Part shown: positions 42,619 through 51,740 of the stretch, one piece after another
Layout of the letters: every line of letters starts with the position of its first letter
Position numbering within the stretch: the first letter of the stretch is position 1
From: Morganella morganii_D
GTDB taxonomy: Bacteria; Pseudomonadota; Gammaproteobacteria; Enterobacterales; Enterobacteriaceae
Reading direction: 5' to 3'
NCBI GenBank assembly: GCA_044772875.1
Contig: CP173058.1
Location: 1,178,001 to 1,242,000 of the forward strand
DNA: 64,000 nucleotides
Notes under the pieces: generated by a model
The model's database searches: none
Seen by the model: only the letters and a program-made list of their open reading frames with translations
What the model was told of the DNA's origin: nothing
Position numbers and translations under genes: made by a program

Positions 42619-44104
42619 TAACCGCCTCCGTGATTGCCTGTTCCGTTGATGTTAACGGATTGAACTCATGGGTAAAACGCCCTTCTTTCATCACAATGAC
42701 CCGGTGACTGTTATAGAATACTTCAGGGATTTCATCACTGATCATCAAAATTGCCATGCCTTCGGCGGCCAGCATTCTGATTATCTGATAAATACTCTCT
42801 TTGTTGGCGACATCCACGCCGACCGTCGGGGAATCGAGGATCAGAATATCCGGTTTTGCCGCTATCCATTTGGCAATCGCAATACGCTGGGCGTTCCCGC
42901 CGGACAGACTGGTGACCGGCAGCGCCGGATCGGACACTTTTATCTGTAGTGCCTCAATCAGTCCGCTGACCAGCTCATGTGACCGGGCGTGATCGAGCAG
43001 TCCGCTTTTGCGGGTCAGACGCGGCAGCATCACGGAGGTGGTGTTGTCATGAATAGACTGCGCCATCACCAGCCCCGTACTCATGCGGTCTTCTGACACA
43101 TAGCCGATGCCGTGATTAATCGCATCCCGGTTGGAGTGCAGCTGAACCGGTGAACCATTGATCAGCAGGGTGCCGCTGTCCGGTTTCGTCATGCCGAACA
43201 GTGACAGACACAACTCTGTACGTCCGGAACCGAGCAGCCCGGTAATGCTGACCACTTCGCCGGCATGCAGCTTCAGGTCAATATCATAAAATTGATGTTG
43301 CTTTGTCAGTTTCTCTGCGCTGAGACGTAAGTGTCCCCCGGTGTTGTACGCAGAAAGCGGTGTGAACTCGAAACGCTGACCGGTCATAAGATACGCCAGT
43401 TCTTCACTGTTCATCTTATCCGCGTCATAGGTTCCGATCAGTTTTCCGTCACGGATCACGGAGATCCGGTCGGAAATTTCCATTACTTCATCGAGCTTAT
43501 GGCTGACAAACACCACGGTGACGCCGTTTGCTTTCAGATCAGCAACCACGCGGATCAGCTGATTGACTTCACTGCGCGTCAGCGAGGCTGTCGGCTCATC
43601 CATAATCACCAGCCTGGCGTCATTTGCCATCGCGCGGCAGATAGCGACCAGCTGGCATTCAGCAATGGAAAGTTGTTCAACACGTTTATGCAGGGGCAGG
43701 GACAAGCCAATGCGGCTGATAATTTCCTGCGCCTGTTTCATCTGGCGGCGGCGGTTAGCCAGCCCTTTGTACCACTTAACATGTTCCTGAATCACAATGT
43801 TTTCAGCAACTGTCAGGTTAGGAAAGAGCGAGAGATCCTGGTAAATCACCTGAATACCCTGCTCAATAGATTGCTGCGGGTTTAACCTGCTGTAGCTCTG
43901 CCCGTTAATAATAATTTCTGCGTCCTTTTCCGGCGGATGAACACCGGAGATCACCTTGAATAAGGTACTTTTGCCACAGCCATTCTTACCGGCGAGACAA
44001 TGAACCTCACCCCGGTTAAACGTCAGATTTATATTATCGAGTGCAATGACGGAGCCGAAGTGTTTGGAAACCTGTTTTAAGGTAATCAGTGCGTCTTTTG
44101 ACAT
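42611..44104 (-). CDS. sugar ABC transporter ATPase (double cassette)
   Basis: 497 residues, two ABC domains in the RbsA/MglA style. First: Walker A AGKNGCGKST, Walker B RLVIMDEPTASL. Second: a degenerate Walker A GLLGSGRTEL and signature SLSGGNAQRIAIAKW. The first signature is LSIAECQLVAICRA, unusual in having no LSGGQ, as is common in this subgroup. Start taken at the ATG 44104 (MSKDALITLK); another ATG is four codons earlier. Confidence 0.93.
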   Translation of the reverse strand: MSKDALITLKQVSKHFGSVIALDNINLTFNRGEVHCLAGKNGCGKSTLFKVISGVHPPEKDAEIIINGQSYSRLNPQQSIEQGIQVIYQDLSLFPNLTVAENIVIQEHVKWYKGLANRRRQMKQAQEIISRIGLSLPLHKRVEQLSIAECQLVAICRAMANDARLVIMDEPTASLTRSEVNQLIRVVADLKANGVTVVFVSHKLDEVMEISDRISVIRDGKLIGTYDADKMNSEELAYLMTGQRFEFTPLSAYNTGGHLRLSAEKLTKQHQFYDIDLKLHAGEVVSITGLLGSGRTELCLSLFGMTKPDSGTLLINGSPVQLHSNRDAINHGIGYVSEDRMSTGLVMAQSIHDNTTSVMLPRLTRKSGLLDHARSHELVSGLIEALQIKVSDPALPVTSLSGGNAQRIAIAKWIAAKPDILILDSPTVGVDVANKESIYQIIRMLAAEGMAILMISDEIPEVFYNSHRVIVMKEGRFTHEFNPLTSTEQAITEAVNA

Positions 44105-44119
44105 ATACCAGCCCATAAC

Positions 44120-44141
44120 AGGGCAGCATGCATGCTGCCCT
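44120..44141 (-). other. hairpin between binding protein and ATPase genes
   Basis: Perfect palindrome AGGGCAGCATG/CATGCTGCCCT just after the binding-protein stop. On the minus strand no T tract follows, so it more likely protects the upstream mRNA 3' end and lets the binding protein be made in excess than terminates. Confidence 0.6.
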
Positions 44142-44164
44142 TTTTAACAAAAAATAAAGAAGGA

Positions 44165-45139
44165 TCAGAAACCGAGCGAAGTGGCGTTATTACCGTCAAC
44201 TTCCAGGATTTTATTAAATTTAATCACTTGTTTCTGAGTATCGATTTCTGCTTTACCCAGATCTTTGACTTCCACCCCGTCAGTTACTTTTTTGCCGTCC
44301 AGAATATCTTTGGAGACAGACACCAAAGCGTAACCTGCATCAGCCGGGTTCCACAGGAAACCTTTCTTGATTTCGCCGCCTTTCAGGTATGGTGCAGCCT
44401 GAGCCGGCATCAGGATACCCGCGGTGCTGATTTTGTTTTTCGCACGTTTTTTCTTGATGGCCTCACCGGCACCGATCAGACCCAGTGAGCCGTATGAGAC
44501 AATCCCTTTCATTTCCGGGTGGGCTTTCATCAGGTCATTGGTTGCCGCAAAAGAAGCATCGATGCTTTCGGCAACCGGCATACGGCTGGTTACTTCAAAC
44601 ATTTCCGGATAGGTTTTCTTCTGGTATTCAACAGCCAGGTTTGCCCAGTTGTTGTGCAGAGGCACCGTCAGGGAACCGACATAAATCACATAGCCGCCTT
44701 TGCCGCCCATGTTTTTCGCCAGTTCATCCATTGTGGCTTTGGCATAAGCATCGTTATCGATAGTTTCGATATCCCAGTCTGCGTTATGGCCATCCGGTGC
44801 CTCGTGAGTCAGCACTACAATGCCCTGTTCGCGTGCTTTCTTAAAGACCGGCTCAAGAACAGTAACGTCATTCGGTACAACGGTAATGGCATCGACTTTT
44901 TTGGCGATCAGGTCTTCAATAATTTTTACCTGCTGAGCCGGATCCGGCGTGGAAGGTCCGACCTGATACGCATTTACGCCCAGATCTTTTGCTGCCTGCT
45001 GAACCCCTTTATCCATCTGGTTAAACCATGGAATCCCGGAGACTTTGACAACGTTGACAATTTCGTATTCTTTTGCCATGACACTGGCAGAGAAAAGCGC
45101 GACAGATAATGCAGCGACTTTAAAAAATGATTTCTTCAT
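44165..45139 (-). CDS. sugar ABC transporter substrate-binding protein
   Basis: 324-residue periplasmic protein. Signal peptide to SVMA, then a two-lobed periplasmic-binding-protein type 1 domain of the RhaS/LsrB subgroup: VVKVSGIPWFNQMDKGV, IVSYGSLGLIGAGEAIK and GFLWNPADAGYALV. The ligand is probably a pentose, pentitol or related sugar given the kinase. First gene of the operon; AAGGG nine bases before the ATG. Confidence 0.93.
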   Translation of the reverse strand: MKKSFFKVAALSVALFSASVMAKEYEIVNVVKVSGIPWFNQMDKGVQQAAKDLGVNAYQVGPSTPDPAQQVKIIEDLIAKKVDAITVVPNDVTVLEPVFKKAREQGIVVLTHEAPDGHNADWDIETIDNDAYAKATMDELAKNMGGKGGYVIYVGSLTVPLHNNWANLAVEYQKKTYPEMFEVTSRMPVAESIDASFAATNDLMKAHPEMKGIVSYGSLGLIGAGEAIKKKRAKNKISTAGILMPAQAAPYLKGGEIKKGFLWNPADAGYALVSVSKDILDGKKVTDGVEVKDLGKAEIDTQKQVIKFNKILEVDGNNATSLGF

Positions 45140-45762
45140 CGGTAATAACCCTTTTTATATGGATACAGAGAGTGTTGCAGGGAGACCAAATAGAAGCCTG
45201 ACTATAGGAGCCGGGATGACAAAAGAGGGGAGTGGAACCTGAAAATGTGATCTATGCCCATTATTGTTTTTATTTGGATAATTTAATGATAATTAAATGT
45301 TAAAAATAATTTTTCATGTAATTTAATTACAATAAAAAATATCAAATTAACAATTAATTAACTAAATAATGCATAATTATAAACAATAATTGTGTTTTAT
45401 CAGCGCCGGGGAGAAGATGTTTTTATTGACATTTGTAAAAACACGTGTGAATTACGATAAAATCGCGCTGAACCGATTATTTTAAATGTAAATATTTAAT
45501 TATTTTCATTTTTTTGTGATATTGATCATAAAAATAAACCCAGCGGGCTTTATCAGCCATGAAATAAAATAACAAAAATAATGGGTTGATTTTGTTTATT
45601 ATCTGATTTTACTATTATTTTTATCCGAAAGTATTGAAATATATCACAGAATAAAACTGACTACCCGGGTTTCACTATCGCCCGGCAATCACCAGTTCCG
45701 GTTACGGATTAAAGGAAAACGGCTCGGGAGCGCCCGGAACGTAACTCAGAATGTGACGGGGA
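45140..45762. other. AT-rich gap upstream of the sugar operon
   Basis: About 620 bases, very AT-rich, with no gene I can support. A CRP-like site (TGTGATATTGATCATA at 45515-45530, one mismatch in the right half) lies about 375 bases upstream of the binding-protein start. A 22-codon frame at 45417-45485 is noted but not called. Confidence 0.4.
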
Positions 45763-47228
45763 CTACGGCCAGTTACGCCAGAAACTGACAGATAACAGCA
45801 CAAGCAGCGTATAAATTTCCAGGCGGCCTAATAACATGGCAAAGCAGAGCAGGTATTTTGCCGCAGGGGATATCTCCCCGAACCCGGGAGCCGTTAATCC
45901 GAATCCCAGTCCCATATTATTAATACAGGCGGCCACGCTGGCAAAAGAGGTCATTAAATCGTACCCCATCAAATTAAGACACCAGATAAAAAAGCAGGTA
46001 CATATGACATAAAGGAAGAAAAAACTCAGCACGGAATTAATCAGCCGGTGCTGCACAACAGTATCACCGACTTTAATCAGGGTTTGTGCTTTCGGATGGA
46101 TCAGGGAATAGACTTCCCGCCAGCTTTGTTTGGAGAGAATTAAAAAACGGATAGCTTTTATTCCGCCGCAGGTGGATCCCACACAGCCACCGAAAAAACT
46201 GGCAAACAGCAGCAGAACAATAATATGAGACGGCCACTGTACATAATCACCGGTGGCAAGTCCGTTATCCGTCAGCATCGAACTGGTCAGAAAAAAAGCA
46301 TGCACAAAGGATTCTTCTGCGGACGAATACATATTTGCCCGCCAGACCTCAAAAAAGACCAGCCCGATAATAAAGGCAGCCACAGCAAAATAGAAGCGTA
46401 ATTCCGTATTACTGAACAGGGGTTTCAGGCTGCGTTTTGCCAGCGCCACAAAATAAAGAGTAAAGTTAACGGCGGATAACAATGAAAATATCCCGGCCAC
46501 TAATTCAATCACGGAGCTGTTAAAATAACCGATGCTTTCACTGTAGGTGGAAAATCCGCCGAGAGATACGGTAGACAGCCCGTGACATAATGCATCAAAC
46601 CATGACATTCCGGCCAGTTTAAAAGCTACCGTGCAGCAGAGCCCCAATAATAAATAAGTGAACCATAAATTACGGGCAGAGCTGGCTAACCGGGGTGTCA
46701 ATTTCTCATCTTTAAACGGTCCCGGCATTTCGGACTGATATAACCGCATCCCCCCGATACCCAGCAGCGGAAATATGGCCACCGCCAGGACAATAACCCC
46801 CAGACCGCCGATAAAATTAAGTTGGGCGCGGTAATATAAAACGGAGCGGGGTAAATCGGTGACATTATGAAATACCGACGCACCGGTGGTGGTAATACCG
46901 GAAACGCCCTCGAACAGCGCATCTTCAAATGCCATATTCAGATGATCATCCAGCCAGAACGGCATGGCGCTGATAACAGAAAATAACAGCCAGAATACCG
47001 CAATCACCAGAAAGCCGTCCCGTGTCTGCAATTGCAGTCCGGTGGTTTTACTGCGGTACCAGCACACTAAACCGGCCGGAAAAAAATCAGAAAACTACCG
47101 GCAAACGCAAAAAAACTCTGCTCCTGCGCGATAAGCGCAATCAGCATCGGTAATAACAAAGTCAGGCTGTAAATCACTATCAGAAAACTGCTCAGATGGA
47201 TAATGACTCGGGAACGGGTTGATATCAC
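45763..47228 (-). pseudogene. trkH: TrkG/TrkH-type potassium uptake protein, frameshifted
   Basis: K+ channel-like subunit of the Trk system. The open part encodes 434 residues from CWYRSKTTGLQLQTRDGF to the end (SFWRNWP) with the TrkH helices and GG-rich filter segments such as GITTTGASVF, STVSLGGFST and FGGCVGSTCGGIKA. The missing N-terminus is present in another frame from a GTG at 47228 (VISTRSRVII...), up to a run of seven T on the coding strand (47080-47086). One extra T joins the frames into 488 codons, the usual length. Either a true mutation, phase variation, or a sequencing error. Confidence 0.85.
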
Positions 47229-47324
47229 AGAGCGACCACCGGTTTTTCCAAAATAAATAGCAGATAATACTTAATTCCTGATAGTGAACTGATCACGGCC
47301 GGTTGTAAATTGTTTTCAGCTGAA

Positions 47325-47579
47325 TTACCTCGTCCCGTCTGCCCACACCTGCTGATAATCGGCACCGTTCACCCGCCAGATCTCACGGATATTTTCACCG
47401 GTATACTTCAGATAATCATTTTCAGCTGAAAACTGTGTTGCCAGAGCCATTTCACATTCCGTTGTTATTTTTCGCGGAGCATCAATAACGGATGATGCCA
47501 CGGAATCTTCCTGTAAACGGATCCTCAGTTTTTTTAATCCGTGCTGTACATGGAACAGAAACAGGTATTTATGCAGCAT
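47325..47579 (-). CDS. DUF3343 putative Se/S carrier-like protein
   Basis: 84 residues from the ATG at 47579 (MLHKYLFLFHVQHGLKKL). The pattern YLFLFHVQHGLKKLRIRL then DAPRKITTECEMAL matches DUF3343, whose conserved Pro-Arg and Cys lie in that block. It overlaps the yedE-like stop by 11 bases. DUF3343 next to a YedE-type transporter is a known pair linked to selenium metabolism. Confidence 0.8.
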   Translation of the reverse strand: MLHKYLFLFHVQHGLKKLRIRLQEDSVASSVIDAPRKITTECEMALATQFSAENDYLKYTGENIREIWRVNGADYQQVWADGTR

Positions 47580-48648
47580 TCTCAGCTCCGGACTTTTTAT
47601 CGGCAAGCCGAGTGTAAATAATACCGACGACAATGGTCAGTATCAGACCGGCAATAACAACCAGTTTACCATTTTCCGTCACACCGGCAGGGCTTGAGGC
47701 ATAGGAAAAATTATGCGCAAAGGCCGCGCCGGTCAGCATACCCAGCACACTGACAGCCGCATCGGTATTCCCCTGTCCGGCATTGGCTAATTGCCGGAGT
47801 GGGCATCCGGTAATAAAGACACCGCATAATCCGACCAGTGACATGGAAAGGAAATTCCACAGCCCGTCATTGTGAGCTATCGGCTGATTATCAAATCCGA
47901 TATTAATTTTTCCGGTGAGCATATTACCGGCAATAACGACCAGCAGCAGGGCGAGAACGCCGATTGCCATCGTGTAATTACGGGACAGAAAAATATTTTT
48001 TGCCATACCGATAAAACAGAAGCGGGTACGCTGAATAATCACACCAATAACAAGTCCGGCGGTTATTGCCATCCAGACCGGAGCATGCGCGGCACCCGGC
48101 CCTTTGACGCTGGATTTGAAGATTGAACTGTCGATAATAAACAATACAAATAACACCAGACATACTGCCGGTAATATTAAGCCCTCAGCCGCAGACTGCT
48201 GATAATTACGCGGTAATGAAAAGCCTTTTTTAATAAACAGACTGCCGATACCAATACCGGCGACCAGACCGAATAACCCGACGACGGCATTTAAATCACC
48301 GGCACCAATCCGCAGGATCATTCGCAGCGGGCACCCTAAAAAAACCAGACAACCGGCCATCATCAGAAAACCGAGAGTGAAACGGATCACCGGTGCGGAA
48401 CCGGCTTTGGACTGAAACTCTTTAAAAATAACCGCGGCTCCGAATGAGCCGAGAATAAAACCAAAAATTTCAGGACGAAGATATTGGACAGTTTCGGTAT
48501 TATGCAATCCCATACTGCCTGCACTATCACGGATAAAACAAGCGACACAAACACCCATATTGGGCGGATTTCCGTATATACCAAGGAGTACAGCACTGAT
48601 CCCTATAATAATACCGGAAATGATGATAATTATTTTTGTTGCGGACAT
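47569..48648 (-). CDS. yedE: YeeE/YedE-family selenium or sulfur transporter
   Basis: 359-residue membrane protein with two homologous halves. Each has a cysteine motif: LGCPLRMILR and TGCPLRQLANAG; NMGVCVACFIRD and RTRFCFIGMAKN are the paired half-site motifs. These cysteines pass thiosulfate- or selenium-type sulfur compounds in the related TsuA. Upstream gene of a two-gene operon with the DUF3343 protein. Confidence 0.9.
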   Translation of the reverse strand: MSATKIIIIISGIIIGISAVLLGIYGNPPNMGVCVACFIRDSAGSMGLHNTETVQYLRPEIFGFILGSFGAAVIFKEFQSKAGSAPVIRFTLGFLMMAGCLVFLGCPLRMILRIGAGDLNAVVGLFGLVAGIGIGSLFIKKGFSLPRNYQQSAAEGLILPAVCLVLFVLFIIDSSIFKSSVKGPGAAHAPVWMAITAGLVIGVIIQRTRFCFIGMAKNIFLSRNYTMAIGVLALLLVVIAGNMLTGKINIGFDNQPIAHNDGLWNFLSMSLVGLCGVFITGCPLRQLANAGQGNTDAAVSVLGMLTGAAFAHNFSYASSPAGVTENGKLVVIAGLILTIVVGIIYTRLADKKSGAENAA

Positions 48649-48889
48649 TATATGACTCCGTTACGGAGATGTTATCTCCTGACTAATAGAACCTATTAAG
48701 TACAGGGTCAATGTACCGCAGTGAAAAATAATATCTTTTACCCGGGTCAAAGATTCGGAAAGCAATAATGCTGAGTATTCATTATTTTTTGAAAGATGCA
48801 ACCTGACTATCTGATGTATCATCATAACGTTTTATTTACATAAAATTCAAATTAAGTTATCTCATTATGATAATGATAATATTATTACA

Positions 48890-49146
48890 GTGTTATCTCT
48901 GCTTTTCGTTTTTATTTCAGGCATTGCATATTCCGGAAGTTGGAAAGCATCCGGTGACCGGGGAATATATGACAGTAAGCAGACCACGGAGGGGTGTTTA
49001 AAAAACGGAAATAAGGCGAAGATTCAGCCAGTAAAGTCAGATCCGGCATTCAAGAGTATAGTAAATTGAGTAACACTCCTATTTTACAAAATGAGGTTTA
49101 TGTGTACTATAATTTTGCTATTGACCCCGGTCAGTATGGATACTGA
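48890..49146 (+). pseudogene. small secreted protein gene, apparently frameshifted
   Basis: From a GTG at 48890 a frame gives a signal-peptide-like VLSLLFVFISGIAYS, then GSWKASGDRGIYDSKQTTEG and KIQPVKSDPAFKSIV, where it stops. The next frame continues in protein-like fashion with KLSNTPILQNEVYVYYNFA and IDPGQYGY to a stop at 49146. One inserted base in the AAA run near 49065 would join them into about 85 codons. It ends 12 bases before the DUF4225 gene. No family recognised. Confidence 0.4.
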
Positions 49147-49158
49147 ATTGGAGAATAC

Positions 49159-49998
49159 ATGGATATTTTTTATAACAAAAAGAATAGTGATTATTACTTA
49201 ACAATGGCTGGTATATTTGTAGATGGCATAAATAAATCCTCGATCAGAGCATCTTCTTTTTATTTGAAATCAAGTAGTGTCATCCATTCATTTACAAATG
49301 AAATAAATAATTTTTGCTCAGAGAGATATCAGATATGCAAAAGTGAAAGGTCAACAACAAATGAAAAGCACAGAGCATTAGCTGAACTTAAAGAAGAGGA
49401 TATTATTCTTAATAATGAATTAATGTCCCTGCAATTAAATAATTTTAGTAAGTATCTTTACCTGGAGGTATCTAAACTAAACGGTGTTGTTACATAAGTA
49501 ATAAAAGGCCTTGCTTTCGTAGGGGGACTTGGACAGGTTGCTATGGGGCTGCCATTAATATTTGCCCCCGGAATTAATGGTATGGGAGGCTCTGTTTTTG
49601 GTGTGGCACTCGTTGCTCATGGTGCAAATAATATATATGAAAGCGTTAGTTTTTTTACCGGCACTGAAAATTCAGTTGGTTACGTAAGGGATTTTTATCG
49701 GGGGACATCTAAGGTCTTCGGGGGTGATGATCTGTTAGGTGATAAAATATACGCATCTGTAGATATAGCTCTTTCACTAAGGGGGCTGCTTGGCAAATTT
49801 TCCGAGCCAAGTAAAAAGTCATTAATAGCAACAAGTAAAGTTGGACCATTTAAATTTAAAAATTATGATAGCACGCATACAGGAAAAATATTTAGAGCCA
49901 TAGATGCTGATTTTAAAATAGGATTTCAAAAAGTATCAAGATTAGCCATTTCTATAGAAATAATAAATGATGTCATTAGTTTAAAATCTATTTATTAA
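49159..49998 (+). pseudogene. DUF4225 family protein with internal stop
   Basis: 280 codons in one frame, interrupted by TAA at 49495-49497. The N-terminal part (MDIFYNKKNSDYYLTMAGIF..., helical, with two Cys) and the C-terminal part share the frame; the latter has GLAFVGGLGQVAMGLPLIF, VALVAHGANNIYES and GDKIYASVDIALS, as in DUF4225 proteins of Proteeae. GGAG five bases before the ATG. Function unknown; low G+C suggests acquisition. A single changed base would restore the gene. Confidence 0.75.
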
Positions 49999-50380
49999 AT
50001 TTTATTTTAAAATATAATCTGGAAAATTTAACGTATTCCCTGGATGTTTTAAATGATAAGCTAAAAAAAACAAATAATATATATGGAAGTATCATAAAAA
50101 ATATATCATTGGTCGGTTTTGATATAAATGACAAAGGTATGGATGCAATTAAAATAAAAATAAACAAAGATGTATGTATAAAAGATTTTCTTGCTAACTC
50201 TGCTATTTTTTTATCAAAATTGACATTTACAGAAGCACATAATTTTCTGAACTGATGTATTTCACTACGCTTATAACCCACTTCAAGTAGTAACCTATTC
50301 ATTGAACGCATAAAGTCCTCTTTGATATCTTTTTTTATGACTGTATTACATTGTAATCGTAGTGTTTTTGCCAAGGCCAT
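49988..50380 (-). CDS. hypothetical membrane protein
   Basis: Up to 130 residues; a start at the ATG 50311 (MRSMNRLLLEVGYKRSEIH, GAGG five bases upstream) gives 107 and is better supported than 50380. A basic helical N-terminal half is followed by two membrane helices (SLFIFILIASIPLSFI and IFFMILPYILFVFFSLSF) and a basic tail. Converges on and overlaps the DUF4225 end by 11 bases. AT-rich like its neighbour. An immunity-type or accessory role for the DUF4225 protein is possible but unproven. Confidence 0.6.
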   Translation of the reverse strand: MALAKTLRLQCNTVIKKDIKEDFMRSMNRLLLEVGYKRSEIHQFRKLCASVNVNFDKKIAELARKSFIHTSLFIFILIASIPLSFISKPTNDIFFMILPYILFVFFSLSFKTSREYVKFSRLYFKIKFNK

Positions 50381-50477
50381 ACTATAACATTTATCTGAAA
50401 ACAGGTTTAGATGGTATTTTTACCTGGATAATCTATCCCATTTAATAGAGTTTGTTCTTTGGTTGAATCCGGAATAA

Positions 50478-50503
50478 AAAATCCATGCAATTGCATGGAT
50501 TTT
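50478..50503 (-). terminator. terminator of ychF
   Basis: Palindrome AAAATCCATGCAA/TTGCATGGATTTT, then a T run on the minus strand, 40 bases after the ychF stop. Confidence 0.8.
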
Positions 50504-50542
50504 ATGTGTTTTCAGAAGGTTTAATGAAACAACAGATGTTAT

Positions 50543-51634
50543 TTAAACATTAAACAGGAAATTCAGCACGTCGCCGTCTTTCACAATATAATCTTTGCCT
50601 TCTGCGCGCATTTTACCGGCTTCTTTTGCACCTTGTTCACCTTTGAACTGAATAAAATCTTCAAATGCGATGGTCTGGGCGCGGATAAAGCCTTTTTCAA
50701 AATCGGTGTGGATTTTACCGGCGGCCTGCGGGGCGGTTGCGCCGACAGGGATGGTCCAGGCGCGGACTTCTTTCACACCGGCGGTGAAATAGGTTTGCAG
50801 GTTGAGCAGGGCGTAACCGGCGCGGATCACGCGGTTCAGTCCCGGCTCTTCGATACCGAGGTCAGCCATAAACTCTTCGCGGTCACCATCTTCCAGCTCG
50901 GCGATATCAGATTCAATTGCCGCGCATACCGGCACAACCACTGAACCTTCTTTCTCTGCGATTTCACGTACCTGATCCAGATACGGGTTATTCTCAAAGC
51001 CATCTTCATTGACGTTGGCAATGTACATGGTTGGTTTCAGCGTCAGAAAGCTCAGGTAGCGGATAGCGCCCAGTTCTTCTTTATTCAGGTTCAGCGTGCG
51101 CAGCATCTGGGCGTTTTCCAGCAGAGGCAGGCATTTTTCCAGCACTTCCAGCTCCAGCTTCGCGTCTTTATCGCCGCCTTTGGCGCGTTTCTGCACGCGG
51201 TGGATGGCACGTTCACAGGTGTCGAGGTCAGCCAGCGCCAGTTCGGTATTGATGGTATCAATATCTTCTGCCGGGTTAACACGGCCGGAAACGTGAACAA
51301 TGTTGTCATTGTCAAAGCAACGGACAACGTGACCGATAGCTTCTGTTTCGCGGATGTTGGTCAGGAACTGGTTGCCCAGACCTTCACCTTTGGATGCGCC
51401 TTTTACCAGACCGGCAATATCGACGAATTCCATGGTGGTCGGCAGAATACGCTGTGGTTTTACGATTTCTGCCAGTGCATCCAGACGGGCATCCGGCATC
51501 GGCACCACGCCGGTGTTAGGCTCAATTGTACAGAACGGAAAGTTCGCCGCTTCAATACCTGCCTTGGTCAGCGCGTTAAACAATGTTGATTTCCCGACGT
51601 TCGGCAGACCGACGATACCACATTTGAAACCCAT
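50543..51634 (-). CDS. ychF: redox-regulated ATPase YchF (Obg-like)
   Basis: 363 residues. G1 loop GLPNVGKSTLFNALT and G3 DIAGLVKGA; the G4 position reads NVNED and not NKxD, the reason YchF binds ATP over GTP. A coiled-coil arm (about 130-205) and C-terminal TGS domain follow. Binds ribosomes; reported to affect the oxidative-stress response. In one direction with pth, 106 bases apart. Confidence 0.97.
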   Translation of the reverse strand: MGFKCGIVGLPNVGKSTLFNALTKAGIEAANFPFCTIEPNTGVVPMPDARLDALAEIVKPQRILPTTMEFVDIAGLVKGASKGEGLGNQFLTNIRETEAIGHVVRCFDNDNIVHVSGRVNPAEDIDTINTELALADLDTCERAIHRVQKRAKGGDKDAKLELEVLEKCLPLLENAQMLRTLNLNKEELGAIRYLSFLTLKPTMYIANVNEDGFENNPYLDQVREIAEKEGSVVVPVCAAIESDIAELEDGDREEFMADLGIEEPGLNRVIRAGYALLNLQTYFTAGVKEVRAWTIPVGATAPQAAGKIHTDFEKGFIRAQTIAFEDFIQFKGEQGAKEAGKMRAEGKDYIVKDGDVLNFLFNV

Positions 51635-51740
51635 AAATTCTTCACCTTAAAAATGACAGCAGACCAAAACGGCCTGCAAGCACGTTAAATAATTGCCGCC
51701 GATTATACACGGTTACGGATAAACAGACGATACCTGCGGT

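Noticed and set aside
45417..45485. 22-codon frame upstream of the sugar operon
   Set aside because: GGGG stands five bases before the ATG, but the region is AT-rich, there is no terminator or promoter that fits, and nothing else supports it.
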